Source: Streptomyces noursei ATCC 11455
GTDB taxonomy: Bacteria; Actinomycetota; Actinomycetes; Streptomycetales; Streptomycetaceae
Length of the DNA: 64,000 bases
Direction of reading: 5' to 3'
NCBI RefSeq assembly: GCF_001704275.1
Contig: NZ_CP011533.1
Location: 1,550,001-1,614,000, forward strand
Below are positions 24,713-33,971 of this stretch, one piece after another (within the stretch, counting starts at the first letter, position 1; each line of letters begins with the position of its first letter). A model generated the notes under the pieces. It saw only the letters and a list, made by a program, of their open reading frames with translations, was not told the DNA's origin and ran no database searches. Both the position numbers and the translations under genes were made by a program.

Positions 24713-26554
24713 TCAGCGGATGGCGACGCGGTAGGTGCGGAGCCAGGTGTCCACGCTCAGCAGATAGCTCAGGCCCGCTATGGCGCTGCCGGCGGCGCGG
24801 GGGCTGGGCAGGGCTTCGCCCCGCTCGACGCGGCGGCGGACGGCCGCCCGGTCGACGAGGTCGAAGACGGGTGCCCGACGGTCGGCGAGCAGGTCGTGTA
24901 CGCGTGTGCGCAGCACCTGTGCGAACCCCGGGCTGGGGTTGGCGGGAAAGGCGCTCTTGCGCCGGTTCAGCACCGAGGCGGGCAGCAGGTCGGCGACGGC
25001 CCTGCGCAGCAGGTGCTTCTCCTGGCCGCCGGCTTCTCGCAGGGACCAGGGCACATTGACGACGTACTCCACCAGCCGGTGATCGCAGAACGGCACCCGT
25101 ACCTCGAGGCCCGTGGCCATGCTCATCCGGTCCTTGCGGTCCAGCAGGGCGGGCAGCCAGCGGGTGAGGGCGAGGTGGGAGACTTCGCGGATGCGTGCGT
25201 CGCGCCCCCGCTCCCCTTCCAGCCGCGGGGTCTCGGCCACGGCATCGGCGTAGCGGTCGTGCACGTACTCCTCGGGCCGTACGCGAGCGCGGACCTCCTC
25301 GCGCAACAGGGTGGCGGGGGCGGTACGGCCCTTGAGCCAGGGGAAGGTGTCGGCGGCCAGCGCGGCCTCGTCCCGGAAATAGGGGTAGCCGCCGAAGACC
25401 TCGTCGGCGGCCTCCCCGGACAGGGCGACCGTGGAGCGCCGGCTGACCCGGGCGAAGAGCAGGTGCAGGGAGACGTCCATCTCACCCCAGCCAGGCAGGT
25501 CCCTGGCGCGCAGTGCGGTCTCCTCGTGAGTGCGCTGCTCGTCGGAGTCCACGAGGATCGTGGTGTGCCGGGTGCCGATATGCGCGGCGGCGGCCTGTGC
25601 GTACGGCTCGTCGCGGCTGTCGTGCCAGGCGGTGCGGCGGAAGGCGCTCTCGGCTCCGGGGAAGTCCACCGAGTAGGTGGACAGCTTCTCCCCCGTCCGG
25701 GCCAGCGACCGCGCGGCGAGCGAGGAGATCGCGCTGGAATCCACCCCTCCGGAGAGCAGCGCACACAGGGGGACGTCGGATACGAGCTGCCGTTCCACGG
25801 TGTCTTCGAGCAGTTCCCGCACCCGGGCAGTGGTCTCGGCGGGCCCGTCCGTGTGCGGACGGGCCGAGGGCGTCCAGTAGCGGATCTCGCGCAGCGTGTC
25901 GCCCTGGACCCGGACGAGGTGGCCCGCGCGAACCTGCCGCAGACCGCGGTACACACCGTGCCCGGGGGTGGGCGCGCTGGGCACGGCGAAGAGTTCGGCG
26001 ATCCCGGTGTCGTCGAGTGCCGCCTCGAAGAGCGGGTTGGCGAGCAGTGCCTTGGGTTCCGACCCGAACAGCACCCCGCCCGTATAGGCGTGGAAGTAGA
26101 GGGGTTTGATGCCGAGCCGGTCCCGGACCAGCCACAGTGCGTCGGCGCGTGCGTCCCAGACGGCGAAGGCGTACATGCCGTTCAGGCGTGGGGCGAGTCC
26201 TTCGGGTCCCCATTCCAGGCAGCCGCGCAGCACCACTTCGGTGTCCGAGCGGGTACGGAAGCGGTGGCCGCGCGCGATGAGTTCGGAGCGCAGTTCGCGG
26301 AAGTTGTAGACCTCTCCGCTGTAGGTGATGACGAGGTCCTCCCGCTCCGGGGCGGCCGTCATCGGCTGTGTTCCGCCGGTCAGGTCGACGACCGACAGCC
26401 TGCGGTGGCCGAGCGTCGCCCGGGTGGACCGCCACAGGCCGGAGGCGTCCGGGCCCCGGCAGGACATGGTGTCGGTCATGTTGCGCGCTGTCGCGATGTG
26501 TTCGGGGGAGGCCAGGTCACGCCCGGTGTCGGTCCAGCCGGTGATACCGCACAT
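24713..26554 (-). CDS. Asparagine synthetase-type glutamine amidotransferase (copy 2)
   Basis: 613 residues with the same two-domain plan as its neighbour: Cys2, CRGPDASG at 32-39, TYSGEVYNFRELR, SDTEVVL, SGGVDSS at 268-274, and KDRMSMATGLEVRVPFCDHRLVEY. Both glutaminase and synthetase sites look active. The two copies align along their whole length and match closely in these motifs, so an old tandem duplication is likely, but many peripheral blocks differ, as expected if they now use different acids. It has AAAGGA well upstream of the ATG. It is separated from the FAD oxidoreductase by 95 bp holding a strong hairpin. Confidence 0.93.
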   Translation of the reverse strand: MCGITGWTDTGRDLASPEHIATARNMTDTMSCRGPDASGLWRSTRATLGHRRLSVVDLTGGTQPMTAAPEREDLVITYSGEVYNFRELRSELIARGHRFRTRSDTEVVLRGCLEWGPEGLAPRLNGMYAFAVWDARADALWLVRDRLGIKPLYFHAYTGGVLFGSEPKALLANPLFEAALDDTGIAELFAVPSAPTPGHGVYRGLRQVRAGHLVRVQGDTLREIRYWTPSARPHTDGPAETTARVRELLEDTVERQLVSDVPLCALLSGGVDSSAISSLAARSLARTGEKLSTYSVDFPGAESAFRRTAWHDSRDEPYAQAAAAHIGTRHTTILVDSDEQRTHEETALRARDLPGWGEMDVSLHLLFARVSRRSTVALSGEAADEVFGGYPYFRDEAALAADTFPWLKGRTAPATLLREEVRARVRPEEYVHDRYADAVAETPRLEGERGRDARIREVSHLALTRWLPALLDRKDRMSMATGLEVRVPFCDHRLVEYVVNVPWSLREAGGQEKHLLRRAVADLLPASVLNRRKSAFPANPSPGFAQVLRTRVHDLLADRRAPVFDLVDRAAVRRRVERGEALPSPRAAGSAIAGLSYLLSVDTWLRTYRVAIR

Positions 26555-26598
26555 GGGGGTGGGTGGTTCCTTTCACGGGCTTTCGGAGTGGGGGCAGG

Positions 26599-26628
26599 CG
26601 CGGTGGCGCGGGAGGGCGCGCCACCGCG
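26599..26628. terminator. Strong hairpin between FAD oxidoreductase and amidotransferase genes
   Basis: CGCGGTGGCGCG (26599-26610) and CGCGCCACCGCG (26617-26628) are perfect 12-bp arms around a 6-nt loop. It lies inside an otherwise co-directional gene set on the minus strand, 45 bp before the start of the next gene. It may be a partial terminator that lowers expression of the downstream amidotransferases, or an mRNA-stabilising structure at a processing point. Confidence 0.6.
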
Positions 26629-26649
26629 GTTCGCGGGGTGGGCGGGCAC

Positions 26650-29175
26650 TCAGAGCAGAGCTTCCTCGTGGTAGAGGCCCACGCTGTAGACACGGCAGCC
26701 GGGCGGGCGGGTGGACCGGGCGGCCCGCCGTCCGTCCTCACGCCAGCAGGCCGTCTCCTCCTCGGTGAAACGCCTCGGTTCGGGCGGCCCGACGGCCAGG
26801 ACCTCGACACGGACCTGCCGGGCGCGGACCGCACCGGGCAGGCGGATGACGTTGAGGCGGTGGTAGTTGTCCTCGGCGCGGTGCAGTTCCCGCCATGGTT
26901 GGTGCGGTCCGGGGCGGCTCAGCACACGGTAGGCGGAGACGCACTGCGGGGGCCGCCACAGGCCGGGAGCGCTGCTGATCCGGGCGTTGAGGTCGGTGTC
27001 GAACCGGAGCCGCACCTCGTCGAAGGTGAGCGGCCGGGGGTAGCTGAGCTCCAGGCTCTGCGGCAGCGACGCCTGCGGATCGGACATCCACAGCTGCGGC
27101 CCCGTCTCGGGCCAGTGCCGTCCGGTGACCACGTTCTCCGGGCCGTAGGGGTACTGCACGGGATCGGTGCGCAGCGTGAAGGCGGTCCACTTGTCCTGGC
27201 ACCAGTGCCGATAGGCGGGCAGGGCGATCTCACCGGCGGCCGGGACACCGTAGGAGTGCGCCTCCGCGGTGGGGCCGCCGTCCGCGCTGTGCAGGTACTG
27301 CGCCGTGGTGCCGGGCGGCTGGTCGGTGGCGGTGATCCAGTGGACTGCCGCCGCGTCCGGTGCTGCCTCTCCGGCAAGCGGGCTCAGGGAGAGGCGGTGG
27401 AGACGACCGGGGCGTACCACGGCCTCCAGCGGCAGGGTGACCTCGGCCGTGCCGGGTGGCACGGCCACCGTCCCGTGGGCGACCGGTTCCCCGTCCGTAC
27501 GGGTCCACAGCGTGGGGACCTCCGCGAGGTGCCACCCGATCGTCGCCGTCGTCCGGCCGTCGTTGCGCAGCCGGACCGCCGCCGTGCGCAGCCGCCCGGT
27601 GCTCACCGGGAAGACCAGAGCCCGGGGAACATGCAGGCGGCGGGCGTGGGCGGGGTCCGGCGCACCGAAGTCGAGCGGCGCCTGGCTGTCGGCGGTCGCC
27701 TCGACCTCCAGCCCGGTGACGGACCGCTCCCGCATCCCGTGGATGCGGACGTCCGCTCGGAGCAGGCGCTGCTGTACGCGGTCGATGTGCTTGTCGTCGG
27801 GGTCGGCGGTCTGCTGCGGAGTCAGGCCGCCGACCAGCGCGTATGCGGCGGCGACGCCGGTCGCCTGACCGAGCATGCCGAGGATCTGCTGGACCCGCAG
27901 CGCGCCCAGTGCCACATGCGTGGCGCTCAGGCACCGGCCGCCCAGCCAGAGGTTCGTCACGTTGCGGCTGTAGCAGGCGCGCAGCGGCACGCTGAAGGGC
28001 GGTACCCGCGTCCAGTGCCGGTAGTCGGTGTCGGCCTTGGACGGTTCTCCGGGCTCGGACTTGTTCAGCAGCCCTCCCTTGGCATGCAGGTCCAGATACC
28101 AGCCGACGGAGGCGATGCGGTCGGGCCAGAGCCCGTCCTTGTGGCAGTCCCACTCGCTGAGCACCACATCGCCCAGCAACCGTCGGCTCTCCCTGCGCCC
28201 GGGCAACGACCCGATCCACTCCAGCGCGTAGTTGGCCATCGCTCTTCGCCGGGGATGGTGGTTCTTGAGGTAGTTCCATACGCCCAGTGCGTGGCGCAGC
28301 AGCTCGTCGCGGACTTCCTCGGCACCGGTCACCTGGTGGAACGGGTAGCCGATCTCCAGCCACCAGAAGCCGCCGAACTCCTTGCGGTGGATGTTGCGCA
28401 GTTCACGGAACGGGCCGATCGGATGCTGTGCGTCATACGGTTCGGCCCATGTGGGAGGCGTGTAGCGGACCGGACGGCCGGTGTCGCGGGCCCGCAGGGT
28501 GATGGTGCTGCCGGAGGTGGAGAAGTCCCTGACGGCCGGGGCCAGCGGTTCCCCGTACTCGTGCCGGGCCTCCCGCCCGTAGTCCCAGTCGGCGCCCGCG
28601 AGGTAGCCCACGGTTCCGTTGCCCGTGCAGTCCGCGAACTGCCGGGCGCGCAGCCTCAGTTCCTTCTCGGTGGTCAGCTGTACGGCGTCGACCCGGCTGA
28701 TGGTGATCCCCCGGCCGGCGCTCCCTCCCCTGTCCGCATCGGTGTCCTCGACGTGGACGGTGCGGACGCTGGCGTTGAGCACCGTGCGCAGCCGTGGCTG
28801 CTGCCGTACCGCGTTCCACAGCGTCAGATCCCAGCCGCAGTTGGTCAGTCCGCCCTCCCAGAATTGCGCATGGTTGGTGGCCCGGTCCTCCAGCAGCAGT
28901 TCTTCGACGATGCCGGTCTCGCGTGCCCACGCCGAAAAGTGCGCCGTACCCGCGGGCACCACACGTACCTCGCTGGAGGAATTGCCGCCCAGGACCGGCC
29001 GGTCGTGTACCAGGACCGTGTCGGCGCCTTCGCGTGCGGCGGCCAGCGCCATGCACAAGCCGGCCAGTCCGCCGCCCACGACGACCAGGTCCGCATGCAG
29101 TTCCTCGGTGTACCGGGCCGGCCGGTCGGCGGGATTCTCCGGCGTCGGGTACCGGGTGGGGTCCGTCGCGGTCAT
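26650..29175 (-). CDS. FAD-dependent oxidoreductase (FAD_oxidored family) with C-terminal beta-sandwich
   Basis: 841 residues. The Rossmann FAD motif ADLVVVGGGLAGL is at residues 29-40 and continues into VLGGNSSSEV, characteristic of the FAD_oxidored (PF12831) family. Motifs such as DCTGNGTVGYLAGADW (substrate or isoalloxazine face) and NLWLGGRCLSATHVALGALRVQ close the flavin domain near residue 490. The last ~300 residues are beta-rich, ending in what looks like a discoidin/F5/8C-like module (LTFDEVRLRFDTD, then RQVRVEVLAV). Family members in other bacteria are often linked to carbohydrate or glycan breakdown, and the substrate here is unknown. No signal peptide is visible. The ATG overlaps the amidase stop by 4 nt. 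Confidence 0.87.
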   Translation of the reverse strand: MTATDPTRYPTPENPADRPARYTEELHADLVVVGGGLAGLCMALAAAREGADTVLVHDRPVLGGNSSSEVRVVPAGTAHFSAWARETGIVEELLLEDRATNHAQFWEGGLTNCGWDLTLWNAVRQQPRLRTVLNASVRTVHVEDTDADRGGSAGRGITISRVDAVQLTTEKELRLRARQFADCTGNGTVGYLAGADWDYGREARHEYGEPLAPAVRDFSTSGSTITLRARDTGRPVRYTPPTWAEPYDAQHPIGPFRELRNIHRKEFGGFWWLEIGYPFHQVTGAEEVRDELLRHALGVWNYLKNHHPRRRAMANYALEWIGSLPGRRESRRLLGDVVLSEWDCHKDGLWPDRIASVGWYLDLHAKGGLLNKSEPGEPSKADTDYRHWTRVPPFSVPLRACYSRNVTNLWLGGRCLSATHVALGALRVQQILGMLGQATGVAAAYALVGGLTPQQTADPDDKHIDRVQQRLLRADVRIHGMRERSVTGLEVEATADSQAPLDFGAPDPAHARRLHVPRALVFPVSTGRLRTAAVRLRNDGRTTATIGWHLAEVPTLWTRTDGEPVAHGTVAVPPGTAEVTLPLEAVVRPGRLHRLSLSPLAGEAAPDAAAVHWITATDQPPGTTAQYLHSADGGPTAEAHSYGVPAAGEIALPAYRHWCQDKWTAFTLRTDPVQYPYGPENVVTGRHWPETGPQLWMSDPQASLPQSLELSYPRPLTFDEVRLRFDTDLNARISSAPGLWRPPQCVSAYRVLSRPGPHQPWRELHRAEDNYHRLNVIRLPGAVRARQVRVEVLAVGPPEPRRFTEEETACWREDGRRAARSTRPPGCRVYSVGLYHEEALL

Positions 29176-30524
29176 CGGTGCTCTCCGTTCGGCGGTGTAC
29201 CTGCCGCCTGATAGGCGGCCCCGGCCCGGAGTACGTGCCGGTCGCCGCCGGGTGCGCCCAGGAACTGCACCCCCAGCGGGAGCCCCCGGCCGGCCGGTTC
29301 GGCGGCGGGCACCGTGAGGGCGGGGGCACCGGTCACGGACGCGGGTCGGCACAGCCGCGGGTAGGCCGCGGCGAGCGGTTCGGGTACCCCGTCCGGGCGT
29401 GTGCGGTGGGTGGCTTCCCGCTCCGCGGCCGGCGCCGGCACGGTGGGCACGAGCAGGACGTCCACCTCGGCCTCGCGGAACAGCGCACGCCAGCGCTCCC
29501 GCAGCCGGCGGACACGCCCGGACAGCTGCGCGGCCCGCTCGGCACCGATCCGCCGGCCGTCCCGTACCGCCGCGGCGATCCCCGGCTCGGCGGGGAGGGC
29601 GCCGGGAAAGCGGCACGCCGTCTCCCAGAGCGTGAGGGACGCGGTCAGCTCCCTGTCGAAGTACTCGGCGTCGACGGTGACATGGCGCAGCTGTGCGCCG
29701 AGGGAGCACAGTGTCCCGGCCGCTTTCTCCACGGCCTCTACGGCGCGGGGCACACAGCCGTCGGAGAAGCAGCCGCCCGGGACGGCGATCCGCAGCCCCC
29801 GTACGTCCGGCTGCCCGGTGTCGTCCGGCGGCGCGCTCGGCCGCTCAGCGGAGAGGGTGGAGAAAAGCAACTGAATGTCCGTCACATTCCTTGCGATAGG
29901 GCCGACTTCGTCAAAGGTCTCGGACATCACGGTCAGCCCGCGCCGCCCGACCAGGCCGGCACTGGGACGCAGCCCGGCCACGCCGCACAGAGCCGCGGGA
30001 ATGCGCACCGAGCCGACGGTGTCGCTCCCCAGCGCCGCGGGCACCAGACCGGCCGCGACCGCCGCCGCGGACCCGGTGCTGGACCACCCCGGCGTACGCG
30101 CCGGATCGAGCGGGTTGCGGGTGTCACAGTCGAAGGTGAACAGTGCCGGAGCCCGTGTGGTGCCGACGATGACCGCCCCCGCCGACCGCAGGGCCGCGAC
30201 GGCCTGAGCCGGAGCCCGCCCCGTGGCGCCCGTCTCCAGCAGCACTTTGCAGGCCAGCGGTACCCCGTGCAGCGGCCCCAGCCGTTCGCCGCTCCTCACC
30301 TGGCGCTCGGCCTCCCGGGCCGTCCGCCTGGCGTCTTCCGCATCGACGCGGTCGAAGGCCCGCAACCAGGGATCCTCGCGTTCGATGCCGCGCAGGCACC
30401 GCTCCAGCAGTTCCAGGGGCGAGAGGTGGCGCTCGCGTACCAGCCGCGCCGCCTCCGCCACGCCCGGCACGAACGGCGTTCCGGCATCGTTGTCGGACGC
30501 GCTGCGCCCGCCCGTGACCGTCAT
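29172..30524 (-). CDS. Amidase-signature family protein
   Basis: 450 residues. The amidase-signature Ser-cisSer-Lys triad is present: Lys93 in PLACKVLL, Ser148/149 in PGWSSTGSAAAVAAGLVPAALG, and nucleophile Ser172 in SDTVGSVRIPA. Two positions depart from the usual consensus, GGSS to GWSS and DTGGS to DTVGS, so the active-site floor may be bulkier. It should hydrolyse an amide bond, or run amide or carbamate transfer in reverse. Its start overlaps the alpha/beta hydrolase stop by 4 nt and its stop overlaps the FAD oxidoreductase start. An amidase beside two amide-forming synthetases could trim or activate a masked product. Confidence 0.88.
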   Translation of the reverse strand: MTVTGGRSASDNDAGTPFVPGVAEAARLVRERHLSPLELLERCLRGIEREDPWLRAFDRVDAEDARRTAREAERQVRSGERLGPLHGVPLACKVLLETGATGRAPAQAVAALRSAGAVIVGTTRAPALFTFDCDTRNPLDPARTPGWSSTGSAAAVAAGLVPAALGSDTVGSVRIPAALCGVAGLRPSAGLVGRRGLTVMSETFDEVGPIARNVTDIQLLFSTLSAERPSAPPDDTGQPDVRGLRIAVPGGCFSDGCVPRAVEAVEKAAGTLCSLGAQLRHVTVDAEYFDRELTASLTLWETACRFPGALPAEPGIAAAVRDGRRIGAERAAQLSGRVRRLRERWRALFREAEVDVLLVPTVPAPAAEREATHRTRPDGVPEPLAAAYPRLCRPASVTGAPALTVPAAEPAGRGLPLGVQFLGAPGGDRHVLRAGAAYQAAGTPPNGEHR

Positions 30525-31414
30525 GTCCCGCCTCCGGCCCGCACCACGTCGGATCCGAAGGTGAAGGTCTCTTCGCCGGCGCCTGCCAGCAGGGCCAGCC
30601 ACTGTTTGAGCAGGGCATGAAAGCGCTCCGGGGCCTCCAGGTGGAGGAAGTGACCGCAGTCCGCCCAGACCAGACTGCGCGACGGCGGGCCGGCCAGCAG
30701 ACCGGCTTCCCAGCGTGCGCGGGTCCGGTCGCGGTTGAGGGCGAGCACCGGCGCAGTGCGGCGCACCAGGTACCGGGACGAGGCGGGCTCGCTGGAGAAG
30801 GAATCGGCGGGCAGGTGCAGATCGGCCAGCGTGCGCCGCATCACCTCCGGGTCGGTCCGCCGCACCCGGTCGCGGAGGTACGCGCGCAGCTCCGGGTGAT
30901 GTGTGCGGTCGACCGAACCGGCGACGAGGTCGGGGGCGAGCTCGGTGGGATCGGTCCTCAGCTGGTCGAGCCATGGCCGCACACGGTCGCGGTGGCCCGC
31001 CGGACGTCCGTAGGCGGGATCGAGAACCAGCAGGCCCGCCACCCGGTCGCCGGCCTCCGCGGCGACGACGGAGGCGACCACGGCGCCGAGTGAGTGGCCG
31101 ACCACGACGGCCGGGGCGGCCACCCCGCGTTCGTCCAGCAGCCGGACGACATCCGAGGCGAGCGTCGCCGGCCGGTAGTCACTGGGCGAGGGACCGGAAC
31201 TCCCGTGCCCGCGAAGATCCAGGGCGATCACCCGGCTCCGGGTCCGGAAGCGCTCCACCGTCGCGTCCCAGTCATGGAGGTCCGCGCCCCATCCGTGGAT
31301 GAGGACGAGCGGAGTGGCCGTCGCCCGGCGCGGCCCCTCGTCGACATACGCCAGCCGCCCGTGCGGTCCGTTCGGACAGTGTGGCAGCAGCTTCTGCTGC
31401 GGCAGGGCGCTCAA
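30521..31414 (-). CDS. Alpha/beta-fold hydrolase
   Basis: 297 residues. The sequence LVLIHGWGADLHDWD carries the HG oxyanion motif at residues 40-41. Nucleophile Ser108 sits in VGHSLG, the acid lies in VLDPAYG or later, and the histidine is in CGHFLHLEAPE near the C-terminus, a complete Ser-Asp-His serine hydrolase of about the usual length. It may be an esterase, lactonase or C-C hydrolase. I chose the TTG at 31414: GGAG lies 5 nt upstream and TTG overlaps the preceding stop by 4 nt (TTGA), matching the coupling pattern of the operon. No signal peptide is seen. Confidence 0.88.
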   Translation of the reverse strand: MSALPQQKLLPHCPNGPHGRLAYVDEGPRRATATPLVLIHGWGADLHDWDATVERFRTRSRVIALDLRGHGSSGPSPSDYRPATLASDVVRLLDERGVAAPAVVVGHSLGAVVASVVAAEAGDRVAGLLVLDPAYGRPAGHRDRVRPWLDQLRTDPTELAPDLVAGSVDRTHHPELRAYLRDRVRRTDPEVMRRTLADLHLPADSFSSEPASSRYLVRRTAPVLALNRDRTRARWEAGLLAGPPSRSLVWADCGHFLHLEAPERFHALLKQWLALLAGAGEETFTFGSDVVRAGGGT

Positions 31415-32121
31415 CGCTCCGCCTTCTGGGGAGCGCTGGCCTGCCAGCGGCAACCGTGGTCGTCGCCGTCCTCGATCAGTTCGAAGCCGGGCCGATAGCC
31501 GCGCGCGGCGATATTGGCCGAGATGGCCGCGGTGCAGAACTCGCACGGGGACTTCAGGGTGAGCGGTACGCCGCGGGCCCGGGCGCGCTCCCGGTAGTCC
31601 CAGATGCCGCAGTGGGTGATGAGCAGTTCCGCCCGCTCCCGCGATGCCTCCAGCAGTTGCATCTCGGACCCGTACAGTTCGGCCTGTCGGGCCACCCGGC
31701 CTATGGCATCGGCGGCGCCACGGCCGTCGGCGCGCTCCACCGCGCCGTGCACCACCGCGTTGGCGCGTGCCCAGGCCGTCAGCTCGCCGTATCCGAAGCG
31801 GCTGATCAGGAAGCGCTCGATGAGGGCCTGTGCCCGGAAGAAGACACGTTGCCAGTCGGCGGGGACGGGCGGGTCCTGGGCCGGGAGGCCGTCGAAGATG
31901 GCCGACTGAATCTCGAACCACTCCCCCAGCGCCGTGCCGGCCTGCTGCTCCACCAGGTACTTCGTCATGCCCGCCTCGGCCTCGAAGAGGCGTTGCTTCC
32001 ACAGCGCCACCCGCTCGGCGTCACTCATCGTGAAGATGTCGGCCGCATACCCGCCGTCGACGGGCGCAGCCGCGCCGGAACGCTGCTTCGGAAGCCTTGT
32101 CGTCGTCTGCTCCGCTGCCAT
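31411..32121 (-). CDS. Putative L-2-amino-thiazoline-4-carboxylate (ATC) hydrolase-like protein
   Basis: 236 residues, soluble. The C-terminal third contains ITHCGIW (Cys171), CEFC (Cys193 and Cys196) and GDDHGCRW (Cys224). This cysteine-rich pattern ending in G-D-x-x-x-C-x-W resembles the ATC-hydrolase/V4R-like families, which open thiazoline rings or bind small ligands; the four Cys might bind a metal. The N-terminal half is helical without familiar motifs, so the assignment is tentative. GAGAGGTGG precedes the ATG. It is the first gene after the ABC transporter block and the first of a 4-gene chain of 4-nt overlaps. Confidence 0.5.
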   Translation of the reverse strand: MAAEQTTTRLPKQRSGAAAPVDGGYAADIFTMSDAERVALWKQRLFEAEAGMTKYLVEQQAGTALGEWFEIQSAIFDGLPAQDPPVPADWQRVFFRAQALIERFLISRFGYGELTAWARANAVVHGAVERADGRGAADAIGRVARQAELYGSEMQLLEASRERAELLITHCGIWDYRERARARGVPLTLKSPCEFCTAAISANIAARGYRPGFELIEDGDDHGCRWQASAPQKAER

Positions 32122-32137
32122 CTCGGTCCACCTCTCC

Positions 32138-32177
32138 CGCCGTCGTTGTCAGCTGGACCGAATGCCCTACGACGGCG
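32138..32177. terminator. Inverted repeat between the ABC ATPase and the ATC-hydrolase-like gene
   Basis: CGCCGTCGT (32138-32146) and ACGACGGCG (32169-32177) are perfect 9-bp arms around a 22-nt loop in the 77-bp gap. It could end the transporter transcript, or act as an attenuator or operator ahead of the enzyme genes. Confidence 0.45.
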
Positions 32178-32198
32178 TGCGGCACCCGGTCGGGTTCT

Positions 32199-33971
32199 TC
32201 ACCAGTTCGGCGAGCTCGTCGTGCCCGGCGAGCGCCCGGTCCGCCTCGCACAGGGCGGCCGAGTGCCCGGCTCCCAGTCGGGGAGCGCGTCGAGCAGGGC
32301 CTGGGTGTAGGGGTGTTGCGGCCGGTCGAAGACCCCTGCGGTCCCGCCGCTCTCCACGACCTGGCCGTCCCGCATGACCATGACGTGGTCGCAGAGCCGG
32401 CGGACGACCCGTAGGTCGTGGGAGATGAACAGCATGGTGAGTCCGTACCGTCGGCGCAGTCCCGCGAGCAGGCCGAGGATCTGGGCCTGGACGGTGCTGT
32501 CCAGCGCGGAGACGGGTTCGTCGCAGACCAGCAGGCGGGGCCGGGGGGCCAGGGCACGCGCGAAGGCGACCCGCTGCCGCTGCCCGCCCGAAAGCTGCGC
32601 CGGCCGCCGTGCCAGATGGGCCGCCTCCAGCCCGACCTGTTCCAGTAGTTGCACCGCCTCGTCACGGCGGGCGGCACCGCTGGGCACGCCCCGCACGCCC
32701 AGCGCCTCCTCCAGCAGCCGTCCGACGGTCCACCGCGGGTCGAGGGAACTCAGCGGGTCCTGCTGGACGAACTGGATCTGCCGGCGCAGGGGACGGCGCC
32801 GCCGCTCCGCCAGGCCGCTCCAGAGCTCGCCGTCGAAGTGCACCGAACCGAAGTCCGGTGTCTCCAGGCCCAGGACGAGGCGGGCCGTGGTGCTCTTGCC
32901 GGACCCGGACGCGCCGACGATGCCGAGAGTTCGTCCGGCGTACAGTCGGAAGGACACGTCTCGTACCGCCGCTCGGCGCTCCCCGTGCGGGCCCGGGTAA
33001 CGCTTGGTCACGGACCTGACGTCGAGCAGGACCGCGTCGGTGGGACCGGCTCCGTCGAACGGGGTCTCACGCGCGGCGGTCTGCTCTGTGCGCGGCGCCG
33101 TGACGGTACCCGGCACGGCGGTGGGGCATCCGGTGTCCGGCCGGGCCGTCGCGGCGGAGCGGCGCGAAGCGACCGACGGGACGGCGGCCAGCAGCTCCCT
33201 GGTGCGGTCGTGGAGCGGATCGGACAGCACCCGTGCGGCCGGTCCCTCTTCCACGACGCTGCCGTCGTGCAGCACCGCCACCCGGTCCGCCACCGTGGCC
33301 ACGGCCGCCAGATCATGACTGATCAGCAGCAGTCCCATGCCCGCGTCGCGCAACCGTCCCAGCAGGCCGAGAACCTGCGCCTGCACGGTGACATCCAGCG
33401 CCGTCGTGGGCTCGTCGGCGATGAGCAGGGCAGGACCGGCGGCGAGCCCGGCGGCCAGCAGCGCGCGCTGGCGCAGACCGCCGGAGAGCTGGTGGGGGTA
33501 CTGGGCGGCCCGCCGCACAGGATCCGGTATGCCGACCTCGGACAGCAGCCGCGCCACCCGGTCCGCGGTCTTCGCACGCGGCACGATCCGGTGGGCACGC
33601 AGCGGTTCGGCCACCTCGGCTCCGACGGTGCGCATCCCGTCGAGCGACACCAGCGCGTCCTGGAGCACCAGCCCGATCTCGCGCCCTCGTATCCGGCGCC
33701 AGGCCCGCGGCCCCCACCGCGAGACGTCGTTCCCCCCGACCGTCCAGCGCCGGGCGGTGACCCGCGCACCCGGGCCGGCGAGGCCGACCAGCGCCCGGGC
33801 CGTGACGCTCTTCCCCGATCCGGACCGTCCGACGAGTGCCAGGCACTCGCCGGGAGCGATGGCCAGCGTCACATCGTCGACGGCCGGTACACGCCCGCCG
33901 GGGCCGGCGAAGTCCACGGTGAGTCCGTCACACGCGACCAACGGGGCATGTGTCTGTGCGCTGCTGGTCAT
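32199..33971 (-). CDS. Peptide/nickel-type ABC transporter, fused double ATPase (DppD-DppF fusion)
   Basis: 590 residues holding two complete ABC ATPase domains. Domain 1 has Walker A GRSGSGKS near residue 46, signature LSGGLRQ, Walker B LLIADEPTTALD and the switch H in LLISHD. Domain 2 begins near residue 320 with GASGSGKS, LSGGQRQ, LLVCDEPVSALD and FISHD. Fusion of the D and F ATPases is common in actinobacterial Opp/Dpp systems and powers uptake of oligopeptides, nickel complexes or opines. The ATG at 33971 overlaps the upstream permease stop by 4 nt. It is the last gene of the transporter block. Confidence 0.93.
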   Translation of the reverse strand: MTSSAQTHAPLVACDGLTVDFAGPGGRVPAVDDVTLAIAPGECLALVGRSGSGKSVTARALVGLAGPGARVTARRWTVGGNDVSRWGPRAWRRIRGREIGLVLQDALVSLDGMRTVGAEVAEPLRAHRIVPRAKTADRVARLLSEVGIPDPVRRAAQYPHQLSGGLRQRALLAAGLAAGPALLIADEPTTALDVTVQAQVLGLLGRLRDAGMGLLLISHDLAAVATVADRVAVLHDGSVVEEGPAARVLSDPLHDRTRELLAAVPSVASRRSAATARPDTGCPTAVPGTVTAPRTEQTAARETPFDGAGPTDAVLLDVRSVTKRYPGPHGERRAAVRDVSFRLYAGRTLGIVGASGSGKSTTARLVLGLETPDFGSVHFDGELWSGLAERRRRPLRRQIQFVQQDPLSSLDPRWTVGRLLEEALGVRGVPSGAARRDEAVQLLEQVGLEAAHLARRPAQLSGGQRQRVAFARALAPRPRLLVCDEPVSALDSTVQAQILGLLAGLRRRYGLTMLFISHDLRVVRRLCDHVMVMRDGQVVESGGTAGVFDRPQHPYTQALLDALPDWEPGTRPPCARRTGRSPGTTSSPNW

